This document shows, in pieces, positions 9,093 through 19,700 of a stretch of DNA of 22,264 nt. Below the pieces are notes generated by a model. The model was not told where the DNA came from, did no database searches, and was given only the letters and a program-made list of their open reading frames with translations. Where the stretch lies: positions 1 to 22,264 of the forward strand of contig JAHBMJ010002146.1 in the NCBI GenBank assembly GCA_018398765.1, in the 5' to 3' direction. Origin of the DNA: Chromera velia. Taxonomy: Eukaryota > Sar > Chromeraceae. The translations under genes and the position numbers were made by a program. Each line of letters starts with the position of its first letter. Position 1 is the first letter of the stretch.

Positions 9093-12000
9093 TCATATTC
9101 TTTTGTTAATCTCTCGATCGCCCGCTGCCTTCCGGTGATTCCTGCATGTCTGGCCGCCAGAGCGTCTCCCTCTATGTGTCTGTACCCTAGGTCTGTACCG
9201 TCCTGGACACTCCTTAAACACCCTCCGTCTGAATAACACCCATCCCAAAAACTTATCCACTCCGGCATAACATTCATTCAACAGAAAGCAGAAAAGCGTC
9301 GAGTTGTCTCTTTTTCCCTCTTTTTTGTTGAGCCCTTCTCTTTCTATGGCTGCCTTTTTGACTCTTTCTTCCATCTTGCTGTCCCATTTCTCTTCTATTT
9401 TTCTGAACATCTCTACTCTCTCTCTGTCAAAAACAGGACATTCTGTCACCAGATGGATTTCATCTTCCACCACCTCGATTCCCAACCACCTTCGACAGAA
9501 CTGGCACGTCCTTTTCTGTAATGGCACCTTCTCTCCCCCCCTTACCAGAATTTTTCCCTTAGTCGCAGCCACAGCCCTGTCTCCCACCCTGCATGCTGCT
9601 CTCCTCCTGTGTTCCGATCGCGGCCCCACTCTCATATAGCAAAAAGGGGCTCTCCCTATTCTCTTTCTGTCTATTTTCATTGCTGAGCCAACCTTTCTAC
9701 CTGCTCTGTCTTCAAACAAAGAAAGGTGGAGACGGTTTCTGTTTAAGACTTTTCTGTGCACATCAGCCATCATCACTCCTGTCAGTTCTGCCTTCTCCTG
9801 ACTGCTCTTCTCTCTTATGTTTCTTTCTATTCTATATGCAAACGTCTCTCTCTTTTTCTCGTCTAGCTCATTTTTTGTTCTCTTCAGCAGCCATCTCTCT
9901 ATCCCATCCACTCTCTTATTGACTACCTATGTTCCTCTCTGCCCTATGCTTCCTTTTAGTCTTTTTTTTACAAAAAGGTGCATTTTTCTGTCTATGTAGA
10001 GTGCCTGTGCACATTGCTTTAGATGAGGGAAAAGATGAAAAGGATACATTCCTCTCCCCCCCCCCATTTCGTTCTCTACCCCCTCTCTCAGGTATGTGAG
10101 GATTGTTTGCCCTACCGCTTCGTTTCTTTCCTCCTTTAAAGCCTTCTCTGCCCACCAGATCGTTCTGGAAGCCACTTCGAGATCGATTGGAATGAAACCT
10201 CCTTCTATCATCAGCATGTCACAATTTTTTTTTTTTCTCAAATGCAAGACAAACTTGACAAATCTCCTTTGCTTCTCATCGAATTCTACATACGCGCTAT
10301 CTGGGCATACACGGATTTCGTATTCATACAACCATACGGCGCGCACTGTCTGTTTAAATATATTGAAGCAATCAGCAGGTAGAATCCCCTGGGGAATCCC
10401 TCCCTCCCTTTCTATATTCCCCATCAGTCCCTGCATGCATCTCTCTGCTTTGATTGACTGCGCTTCCATCATGGTCTCTAGGTTGTAGTCGGCGGATACG
10501 ACTAGTCCCAGGTAGGGTTGCTCTCTTGCTTCTTTCATCACTATCTCCCCCAGTCTAACTTTTTCTTTCTCTCTTGATGCGATGCGGCCAAACCAAACCA
10601 ATCTCGACTTGTCAGAGAATAGAAGACGGAGAGGTTCTGCAAAGGCTACAAGGTTCGAAAGAAGAAGGTTCAACTGTCTATCTAAGGATTCGAGGAGTGT
10701 TGTGTCATCTACAAACAGAGGGGCAAGGAAATCGACCCACCTCCCGTTTTCTTCTGCCGGCACTTTTGGCCTCTGTCTGTCAGTCTGTCGTCTCTGTCCT
10801 CTCCTCTTTCTTACTTCCTCTGGCAAGTCATGTGTGTACACAGAGTAAAGGGAAGGGCCGCTCGGGCCTCCTTGCTTAAGTCCTTTGTCTTCCAGGTACC
10901 ACATGCTCGTTCCCTTCACCCGTGCCCTCACTTTTTCCAGAGAGGCCTCAACCCATCTGATCAGACCTTCCTCCACCCCTGCCTTTCTCAATTTCTCTTT
11001 CAACTTTTCCAGCCTTACTTCGTCGAAAGCCCGTGTGAAGTCAACAAAAGCAACACTGAGCACTTCCATTCGAGCAATAACGAACAGCAAAAGAAAAATT
11101 ACATCGCATGTGCCTGCCTTTCTCTTGTATGCGAACTGCCATGGCGTCTGTCTGACTTCCTTTTTCACGTTCGTTCTCATGATCATGTCCCCCTATTTCG
11201 CATCTGCTACTACCAGATGCACTCCCCTCCATCCCCCAATTAGTGCGAGTGACTTACCCGGTTTTGGAAGAGCCGTCACCGGCAAGTCATTCCATCCTTT
11301 CGGCAACCAGCTGAAACGATATGCAACATTAATTAATAAAATATACAAAGATACCAGCTCAGTCAATTTTTCTATCATTCTCAGCATTCCTGGGGGCATT
11401 CCATCCTTCCCAGCGGCCTTTTTGGGGTTGCCTGCTCTTTTCATTTCCTTCCTTACCTCCTTTTCCTCTGCTATGTGCCATCTTTTCTCCTTAATCGCTC
11501 TACTCACTGTCGTTTTTCCTTCTTGTTCCCTCTTTCTCTCTTCTTTCTCTTCCTTTGGCAGCTTGTACGTTTGTTTGAAACCTTCTGCTACCTGCTGGGT
11601 CGTCATGCTGTCTTTTGTTTTTCTTGGTGCTGCCCTCCTGTCTTCTTCACCGAGTCTCTTCCATACTTTCCAGCAGCCTCCTTTATTTATTTCAGCTCTT
11701 ATGTTCTCCACCTTTCTCTTTTCTGCCTTCCGTTGCTCTCTCATCACCACGTTTCTCAGTACTCTCTCTATCATAACTAACTGTTTTCTCCTCTCCTCAT
11801 ATGCCTGTCTCAATCTTTCTCCTTCCTAAGCTGAGGTGCTGCTCTCCTTTTCTCGTTCATCCCTCTGCTCTCTTTCTGCTTTCAGGCCTCTGATTTCCTC
11901 TCTCACTTTTCTCTCTATTTTTCTGAGTTTTCTTATTTGCTTTCTTCCTTCCCCTCTCAGCGCTTCTGCTGGCTCTTCTTTCCTCTCCCCTTTTCTTTCT

Positions 12001-12179
12001 TCTTTCTTCTCCTTCCTTGTTGCCCACATGAAGGTTTTCTCTCTCATGTGTTGGAATTTCTGGTATGCTTTGTCGAGCAAGTCTTTCTTTATTTCTTCTC
12101 CCTCTTCTATATCCATTGCTTTCTGAAAGACCTCACTCACTTTTTCCTCCTTCACTCTTTTCTGAAGCTCTTGGAGGTA
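9093..12179 (-). CDS. LINE ORF2, partial: reverse transcriptase and C-terminal zinc finger
   Basis: One frame runs about 1,030 codons without frameshift. It starts in a Lys/Glu-rich coiled linker (12179-11600), then 'GKDGMPPGML' and 'RFSWLPKGWNDLPVTALPK' lead into the reverse transcriptase. 'SVAFVDFTRAFDEV' carries the first catalytic Asp, 'LKQGGPSGPSLYSVYTHDL' follows, and 'FVDD' at 10715-10704 replaces the usual YADD but keeps both Asp. 'PYLGLVVSADYNL' follows. A zinc finger of C..C...H...C type ('TCQFC', 'DEIHLVTECP') lies near 9510-9440. Internal TAGs are at 11826-11828, 11193-11195 and 9927-9929. The frame ends at TGA 9093-9095; 18 codons further comes a tandem TGA-TAA (9038-9033). The endonuclease half is missing by 5' truncation. 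Retroelements copy spliced RNA, so introns are not a likely way to remove the TAGs. Confidence 0.85.
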
Positions 12180-12180
12180 C

Positions 12181-12400
12181 TACCAGCCCCTTTTAGCCAG
12201 CAGCGAGTTACCGTCAGTGTGGTAACCATGAGATGGTAACCAGCGGAGTTGAAGGCGTGTACCACTACTATGGTAGTTCAAGGAAAAACTTTGGTAAAAA
12301 CAGTTGTTAAACTTATTTTAAAGCCAGACTACTTAACTTATTAACAATTTAAAGCCGTGGAATGATTATACTCAATAATATAGGCTAATTATGTATCTAC
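12181..12400 (+). mobile_element. left part of a second MITE-family element, split by the LINE
   Basis: From about 12172 the sequence resembles the reverse complement of the MITE end at 8620-8690: 'ggtactaccagcccctttt' compares with 'taactaccagcccttct', followed by 'gttacc...ggtaacc' in the same order. AT-rich sequence follows. The matching other half appears at 21297-21392, beyond the plus-strand LINE. The exact left terminus is blurred by the junction with the minus-strand LINE. Confidence 0.45.
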
Positions 12401-12550
12401 AAAGCTCCTGCAGCTACAGTGGCAACCAGTTTACCAGTGAATTCTCAGTGATCGTTTTCTCATATTCAGGAGTGAACTGTGGGCGGAGTTCTCGTTATTT
12501 GACTTCTTCCGTCTCCGTCTCTTCTTCTCGAACTCTTTCCTCCCGTAGGG

Positions 12551-13759
12551 ATGGCAGATCCACAGGGAAGTGGAAGTGCCCAAGAGGCCCAGCAGGAGGC
12601 CGGAGACCAGAGCAAGCCCGGGGGGGAGGACGGGCGCGGGGCAGGGCACGCGGACGCGTCTGATGATGGCGAGGTTACGCTGAAAGATATTTTCCAGTCT
12701 CAACAAAGAATGGAAAAGAAAATGGATGAGAGAGAGAGAAAGTCGAAGGAAAATCAGGACAAGTTAAACAATGAAGTCCAAGGGCAGGGCAAGAAAATCC
12801 AGAGAGCGGAGACGAGGATCTCTAAACTTGAGAAGAGAGAGACGGGTCGTATGATTGATGATAAGTTCAAGGCGAGAGAAAGAAAGATCGGTGATCTCGT
12901 CATTCATGGTTTCGACTTCTCCTGATGCACTGCAGTCACGGTCGCCTCTATCTCAGATTATGAGAATGAAAGGAAGAAAGAAGTGCTTGACGGAAACGGA
13001 AGATGGGTGAAGCAGGTCGCTTTCCCTCAACAGAGGAAGGACTTCTCATCCTTTGCCCCCGTTCGTCTGTTCTTCTCCGATCTGGCCGAGGCCACCGGAA
13101 AGGAGAACCCCTCCCAGGTCTCGCAGCAACTCTAGATCCATCACTTCAGGTACTGGACAGAGAGGGACGGGGGACACAAGGCCGAGATCACTCTGGATTC
13201 TGGTGATTGGGGGGACTGGATGGATATAGTAGATTTGGTGAAGGAGAGAGAGGGAGTGAATAGGGATGGGTCGATCTTCTGGCCCCCCGCAGACTCCAGT
13301 TCCCTCTCAATGGACAAGAGGGCATTCATGGGGAGGGTCTTTATCCATCGGGGTACCACCCCACTGTTCCGTCTCTTCGTGCGGGTGCAGAAAGCCCTCG
13401 ATGCGGAGGCGGAGGGGGAGGCCTCCTTCGCCCAACAAGCCCTCATCTCCAAATACGCCCAGGTCTACCAGGATTGAAATGCTGCAACCAAGGGGCTCAA
13501 GAGGGAGAGAGTCGTCACCCGTCGTCTCTACGAGTTTCTGCAGGAGTGGCAGACCAGTCTACCAGACAGAGGAGAGAGGGATGGGAATGATGAAAGAGAG
13601 GGCAGGGGTAGGGACCCCGTTCTTAAGGGCAGTTGGAGGTCCCCCGGTTTCGCTGAAGACAGTCTATCCCCAGAGCCCGTCAGGGCAGACAGACCGGGTG
13701 CGCCGAAACGTGGGGCAAAGGGGTTCGGGGGGAATCCGGGCACAGTCGAGAAAGACTAA
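12551..13759 (+). CDS. LINE ORF1, coiled-coil RNA-binding-type protein (403 codons)
   Basis: ATG at 12551, TAA at 13757-13759. After a Gly/Gln-rich start comes a charged heptad region ('LKDIFQSQQRMEKKMDERER' and on to 'AETRISKLEKRET'), predicted coiled coil, then a globular part with 'FAPVRLFFSDLAEATGKENP' and 'DKRAFMGRVFIHRGTTPLF', and a basic, Pro/Gly-rich end. This order recalls L1-type ORF1 proteins that trimerise and bind element RNA. Family membership is inferred, since no RNA-binding motif is certain. The frame is crossed by TGA at 12923-12925, TAG at 13133-13135 and TGA at 13475-13477, each followed by coding-like sequence ('YAQVYQD' stop 'NAATKGLKRERVV'). Confidence 0.6.
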
Positions 13760-13895
13760 CGTGCTCGGTCGAAGTTTGGGGGTGAGTGCATCCCGATGAG
13801 AAGTGGCTTCGGCGAGGTATCTAGGGGGGCCCTCACTCTGGGTTGTTCGGGGCTGACGGGTGGGAAGGGGGGCCCGCAGTTGAAGAAGATGAGAT
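13760..13895 (+). other. spacer between ORF1 and ORF2
   Basis: The spacer separates the ORF1 TAA from the ORF2 open frame. The ORF2 frame has several TGAs here (for example 13854-13856) and opens after about 13890. No ATG begins ORF2 nearby, so its start is unknown. A non-AUG start, reinitiation or a later ATG are possible. Confidence 0.5.
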
Positions 13896-16736
13896 GAAGA
13901 GCACACACTCCAGAGCAGAGGGGTGCACAATGGGGCAAGTCACGTTCTTCCCGAGATCAGTAGCACAGCAGCGCTCTCAGGCCTTCCCGCCCACCGATGT
14001 ATCTATGGAAACGGGTCCATCGGGAACAGATGCCTCTGTTGTGCAGAGCCTTATGCACATCAATGGACTGAAGGGGGGGGAATCAGGGGAAAGGGACGGG
14101 GGGGCGCGGCCCCCCCGGCATTGAACTACCCTCAGGGGAGGAAGAGCGGCAGGACTTTTTCTCTCTGCAGATCATCTCATCCTGCGACGCGGCAGTCTCG
14201 GGGGCTCCTGCCAATCAAAGAGCCCTTACCCCACCCAAACCAATTTCTCCCTCCTGCCCTAGCTCCTGCTGACGACTCGTTATCCCTGTCTCTCTGCCCA
14301 TCCCTCCAGCCTGCCAACGACTCGTTACCCCAGTCCCTCTGCCCATCCCTACAGCCTGCCGATGACGCGAGGGGTCACCCCCTCCATGAGAGAAGCGTGT
14401 TGCCTGTCTACCTGCCTGCCTTGGCTTTGCTTCCCCAGCAGCCCCCCTCTAAACCCGGTCCCCTCAATTTGAACGAGTTGCAACTGGCTCGGGACCGGAA
14501 ACCAAGAGAGGGCAAAGCTCCTCCCTGCCAACTATGCCGCACATATCAACCAGAGATTGGGGAGGAGTGGGCCCGGTGGGACGATTCTCCTATGCTTTTA
14601 TCAACCGTTTCCGGCAGTCAGACAGAAAGGGAAACAGACACAGACAGCCAAGTAGGCGGCGGAATAGATAGCCTGATGCAAGGACACTTTTTAGTATGCA
14701 GAGAAATGAATCGACAGAAAGGAAATGATCTCTCCTCCGCCCTCACACCCCTCACAAAAAGAAGACTTAGTCAGCCAGATACGCAGACGGAGTTAATCTT
14801 ATCGTTGAGAAAAAGGTCGGATGGAAAGGTAGAGAAGCAGCCCGCTCTGTCATATGAACTCATTCCGGCCCGCTCTCTCTCTTTCCCTCTCTGTACAGGG
14901 AAAGAAGAACATGCCGAAAATGATCCTCGAGCGGATACGGATTTCCCCCCCTTTTGCTCGGTGCCCCCCCCTCCTGGATTTTGCCCCAGGTGGGACGGGT
15001 TGCCTTGTGCTGACCAGGCCTTTGCAGGAATTCCTGAGCCGGAGGTATAGAGAACTGTGCAGAAAGGAAAGGGGAGGGTTCGTTCTTGGAAGGCAGAAAG
15101 GCATACAGTTAGACAGACGATGAGCACCAACAGATGGAGCGCACTTCAGGCAGAAACAGATGAGTTCACAGAAAAGCTTTGCACAGATACATTAGACAGA
15201 CGGCCCTCTCAGTGTATTTCCTTCTTCCCTCAGTCTCGAGGGGAAACTTCATGGAAGAAGAGGCAGACACAGAGGAAAAAGATGAGAAGAAAGTCTAATA
15301 AGAGCAGAGGAAGGGCACGGACAAGGAAGAATCTAGATAGGCAGCAACGAATTAACCATACGTGTTTACTGTATGATGCATCCTTTCCATGTACATGTCT
15401 TCCCCCGTGCCTCTCTCTCTCTGTTGCCTCTCAGTTTGCTTTTGGTCGGTCCTCATCTGTTATCCTCCCCCCTTCTTTTGTATCCATGGATTCTTATCAT
15501 GGTTCTGTTCAACCCTCCGCCCCAACCCTCTGCTTGCCTCCGTTACTTTCCCCTTCCCCATTTCATTTTCTTTCCCCCCCGCCACCTCCCCCTCTGCCTC
15601 CTTCCCCGGAGGCTCCTCGTCCCCCTCCTGAACCTCCTCCTCCTCCTCCTCACTTTGCTGTTGCTGCTCCTTCTCCACCTGTCTCACTTCCATTTCCCCT
15701 CACTCCTCCTCCAGTGGCACCCCCTCCTTTTTGCTCCTCCCTGTCCTCTCTGTCTGTTGTTCAAGCGGCCTGCGGACCGAGTTACGGTGTTCCTCATGGT
15801 GCTTCTTTCTTCTCCTCAGTTTTTTCTCTCCCTCTCCCTCCGCCCATCCGTTCCCGTTCTGCTTTTTCCTTCCTACCCCCCCCGCAGAGAGAATGTGGAC
15901 AGGGGGAGCAGCAGTCGTATAGACAGGCCTCAGGTAGCAAATTGAGGGATGGAGAGAAAAGTAAAGAGAGGGAGAGATATGATGCAAAGGAGAGAAATGA
16001 AAAGAGAGAGAATGGCAGGGAAAAGCCTGACAAGCAGGGCCATAACAGACGGGGGGGGAACCATAAAGGGAAATGTTATAACTGCAAGGCTTCAGCAGGC
16101 AGATATCGTCTATCATCCAGATGTTCATGCACTAGAGGGTCAGAATCTCTCCCAGCAAGACCGTGCGTCAATTGCGACTATCTCGAAAAAGGGTGCTGCA
16201 ATAACCCCCTAAATGGAAAGAGTCTCAAATCTGCCTCTCAACAGGAGCTGCGTGAAGACAGACAACAAGAAAGAGAACGTCGTAGGAGGAGACATGAGCA
16301 TGATTTTCTGTCTTCACCTTCCCCCTCTTCCTTTTCTTCTGTCTCTGATTCTTCCTTCTCTTCTTTTAGATCTTCTGATGACAGGGACGAGGAGGACCGA
16401 GCCCTCATACATGGAGGCTCACGCTCTTCTACAAGAATTCGTGCAGTGAGGGGCGGAAAGGGAAAGAGAAGAGAATATAATTTTTGGAGGAGGGGCGCTT
16501 CCGACTTCGCTTGGATAAGCGCAGATCAACTAAAGAAAGACGAAAAGCGTCTGATGTGTGCCTTCTGGGCTGGTCGCAGGGAAGCATGCAGACTCAGAAA
16601 GTGTGAAGTTTCAGACCGACAAAAGCATCATGCAGGTTCTCCTTCCGACCTTCCCCCCCCTCCGGTTGTAGTGTCGTCGTCGTCCTCCTCCTCCTCCTCC
16701 TCCTCCTCTTCTCCTTCTTCCTCCTCCTCCTCCTCT

Positions 16737-16771
<35 letters not shown>

Positions 16772-19700
16772 TTTTTCTTCTTTTTCTTCTTCTTCTTCTG
16801 CTTCTGTTTCTTTTTCTTCTTCCTCTTCTGCTTCGGCTTCTGTATATGCTTCTGCTTCTGCCCCACCGGTGCGCCCCTCCGCAACCTCTTCAATCTCTCA
16901 ATGGGTCTTTCAGCCGTCCCCCCCCTCCCTTCTCTTTTCTTCTGCATCCTCATCCTCCCACAATGTTTTCTCTCCTTCTTACGATATGAGGTCTGGTCTC
17001 ATGGCTTCAGAAAGAAGGAAACTCACAATAAAAACGGTAAATGTGGGGGGGCTGGGGTCACACATACGAAGCAAGGCTCTCAAGCGGTGGCTGGCCGCTT
17101 ACCAGGCAGACATTGTGGTGTTGACGGAAACGAAGTGCCCTTCCATGCCCATAAGAACATCCACTCACACAGGGCATAATTTCGATCACTTTGAGTGGTT
17201 GAGAAGGAAAATCAAAGCAGAAGGGTCGAGAAGGAAAGCCGCAACCATCAGGGAAGCAAGGACAGGGGGTGTATGCATCCTAGTCAGGAATTCTTTAGTT
17301 CATGAACTGCAGCCAAGGTAGGAGCTGGTGGGTCAAAATCTGGTCCGTCTGTCAGTGAATGTGCCTTCTCTCTCAGAAGGGGGGGAGTCAGCCACGAGAG
17401 TCCTCCATGTCTTCGGTGTGTACTTTCTACCTAGAGGGTCTGACCTGAGACAGAGAGACAGGGAGCAAAGAGACAGAGAGAGAGAGGGTGTGATCGATAC
17501 ACTGTATCAGGTACCTCTCGAGGATTTGCGTATCCTGGTTGGGGACATGAATGGCAAGCTGGGGACTCGGGTGCCGGAAGGGCTGACTTGGGAAAGAATG
17601 CTATGTCCCACTGATGAAAGCAGAGAAGAGAACGAAGTTGATGCTTGCAAGCCCTCTCGATTGTCAGCCTATAGCCATGGCAGTCAACCTGACGAGCAAG
17701 GGAATTGGCTGATCCGTCTTTGTGAACGCTCTAACTTAATTCCTCTCTACGGCCTATCCTTGAAATGTGAGAGGCTGGGTGTTGATGTCTCCTTTCCGGG
17801 CCCGTGCACCTTTTTTAAAGCAGGAGAAGAAACAACAGCGATTGATCACTTTTTTGTAGATCCTTTTCTTTTGACAGCCTAGTCCTCTACCACTTCAAAC
17901 CTGGAAGCTGACTTTGCTCCTCAACATGTTGTTCTTTCTCTTTCTTTTTTTCTTGATTCATCTCCTCCCTCTATATCTTCTGATCCTCTGCATGCCCCTA
18001 CGGGCGAAAAAAATTTCTCTTTTCTCCCCCCTCTCCTCACTGTTAATAGAACTTCCCCGGTGACTGATAATGAAATGATTCCTCTCACCAGAGCGGTCCT
18101 ACTGTTTTCTGAGACGGTTTTTCCCGGCCTGTTCGACAGAGGGGTAAACGAACTGCGTGAAGGAGGTCAAGTTGTTCCCCTTATCCCACCTCCCCCTGAC
18201 CCACCACCCCTTCCCCCACAACCACCTCCCCCTCAGAATGTTCCCCCCCCCAACTTTCTCAGCAAGGCTTCTTATCTTGACCAATTGGAACAGTTGGGTC
18301 TTTCCTGGGAAGAAAGGCTGGCAGACAGTAAAGTGGGTGCAGTGGTAGACGGGGGAAAGACATCTAAGAAGAGAAGACAGTCTGGGAGAAAGTAGAGCAC
18401 CCGTCAGGCTTGGTGGGACCCTCAATGCCGCCTGATTCATTTGAAGATGAAGGAGGCAAAGGAAAAGGCAAGACATGTTCCGAACCCTTCTCACCCTCTG
18501 CGAAAAGAATGTGTCAAACTGAGAAGGGAAAGAGCTCGACTGTTTGCAGCAAAAAGGAGTAAACTCAAGCAACAGACAGCAGAGAGGCTAGCTAGAGAAG
18601 CAGCAGTTGACCCCTCGAAAGTTTGGCAATGGAACAGGAAAATCAAAACACAGAGGGGAGGGGAAAATAAACCCGCTGCATCTTCTTTCACTCAGTTCTG
18701 GACAGGGGTCTTCGACGGTCCTAGTCTTCGGAATCCGCCTGCACCTGTTGGTCTGGCCTTCCCCCCTCCTTCTCAGCCCGCCTTCTCTATACACATGATC
18801 GAGGAAACACTGAAAAGGATTGATCCAAAGAAGGCGCTGGGTTTAGATGGGGTTGGCCCCTGTCACCTCTCGTTATGTTTTGGTTTTTTTCCTCTCTCCC
18901 GCTTGCTGCTCTTTGTCTTTTTCAATTTGTTTCACCTTTTTTCTTTTTAGCCTAAACGCTGGAATGTATTGCGCATTACTCCCATCCCTAAGGGCCCGCC
19001 GAGTTTCGACTGTAACAAATGGCGCCCGATCCACATTGTGGGGCTTCTGGGTAAGATTTTTGCTTTATTGATGGACTCAAAGATCAGGAAAGAGGTAAAA
19101 ATTGACGAAAGGCAGCTCGGCTTCAGACAGGGGGTGATAAAGGAGGCCTTTGCTACTCTGTCTTCGTTAATTCTCAGCTCCAAAAAGAAGAAGAGCCCTC
19201 TGATTGCCGCGTTTGTTGATTTCAGCAAGGCGTTTGATACAGTTCCTCGGGTCAAAATGTTAGAGAGGCTCAGGGAGGAAGGAGTAAGCCAAGCCGATGT
19301 TTGGATGATTTATTCGATGTATAGTCAGGTGAAGGCTCGGGTGGATGGGGCAACAGAATGCTTTCCAGAAGGCGGAGGAGTAAAACAAGGCGATCCTCTC
19401 TCTCCTCTCCTCTTTCTTCTTTTCATCAACAATCTGCATAAGTCTGTCAGCTCCGATAATGAAAACAGGAATCAAAGCTCGGCTGGGGGTACTGATAGAG
19501 AGACTCCTGTCAAACTGTCTGACGTTTTAATTGAAAGCATCGGATACGCTGACGACCTTGTTCTGTTTGCTCACAGTGCTTCTGACTTGCAGAAACGCCT
19601 GTCTCGCCTCGAGGACTATTGTAAGGAGCACGGCCTGAAAGTGAATTTAAAGAAGACAAAAGTTATGCGTCTCTCCTCCCCCCAGCCCGACCTAGTGCCC

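Larger units (their letters stand above)
8753..12180 (-). mobile_element. 5'-truncated non-LTR retrotransposon (LINE), minus strand
   Basis: On the minus strand the order is: a linker before the reverse transcriptase, the reverse transcriptase, a C-terminal zinc finger, about 250 bp of 3' untranslated sequence, and a tail of 'aatc' units (8753-8789). No endonuclease domain is present. At about 12180 the coding frame runs straight into 'ggttacc' MITE-like sequence, so the copy is 5' truncated, as usual for LINE insertion. No clear target-site duplication was found. It is related to, but clearly diverged from, the plus-strand LINE. Confidence 0.85.

Noticed and set aside
8885..9277. 130-codon minus-strand frame overlapping the LINE C-terminus
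   Set aside because: It is out of frame with the reverse transcriptase and has no recognisable motif; the zinc-finger frame accounts for the region.
16594..16953. Lys/Arg-rich open frame on the minus strand
   Set aside because: It is the complement of the serine-codon tract in ORF2.
18890..18950. Pyrimidine tract ending in TAG as a 3' splice site within ORF2
   Set aside because: It looks like an acceptor, but the translated tract aligns nearly colinearly with the minus LINE over the same interval (about 40 residues), and retrotransposons copy spliced RNA. I keep it as coding.
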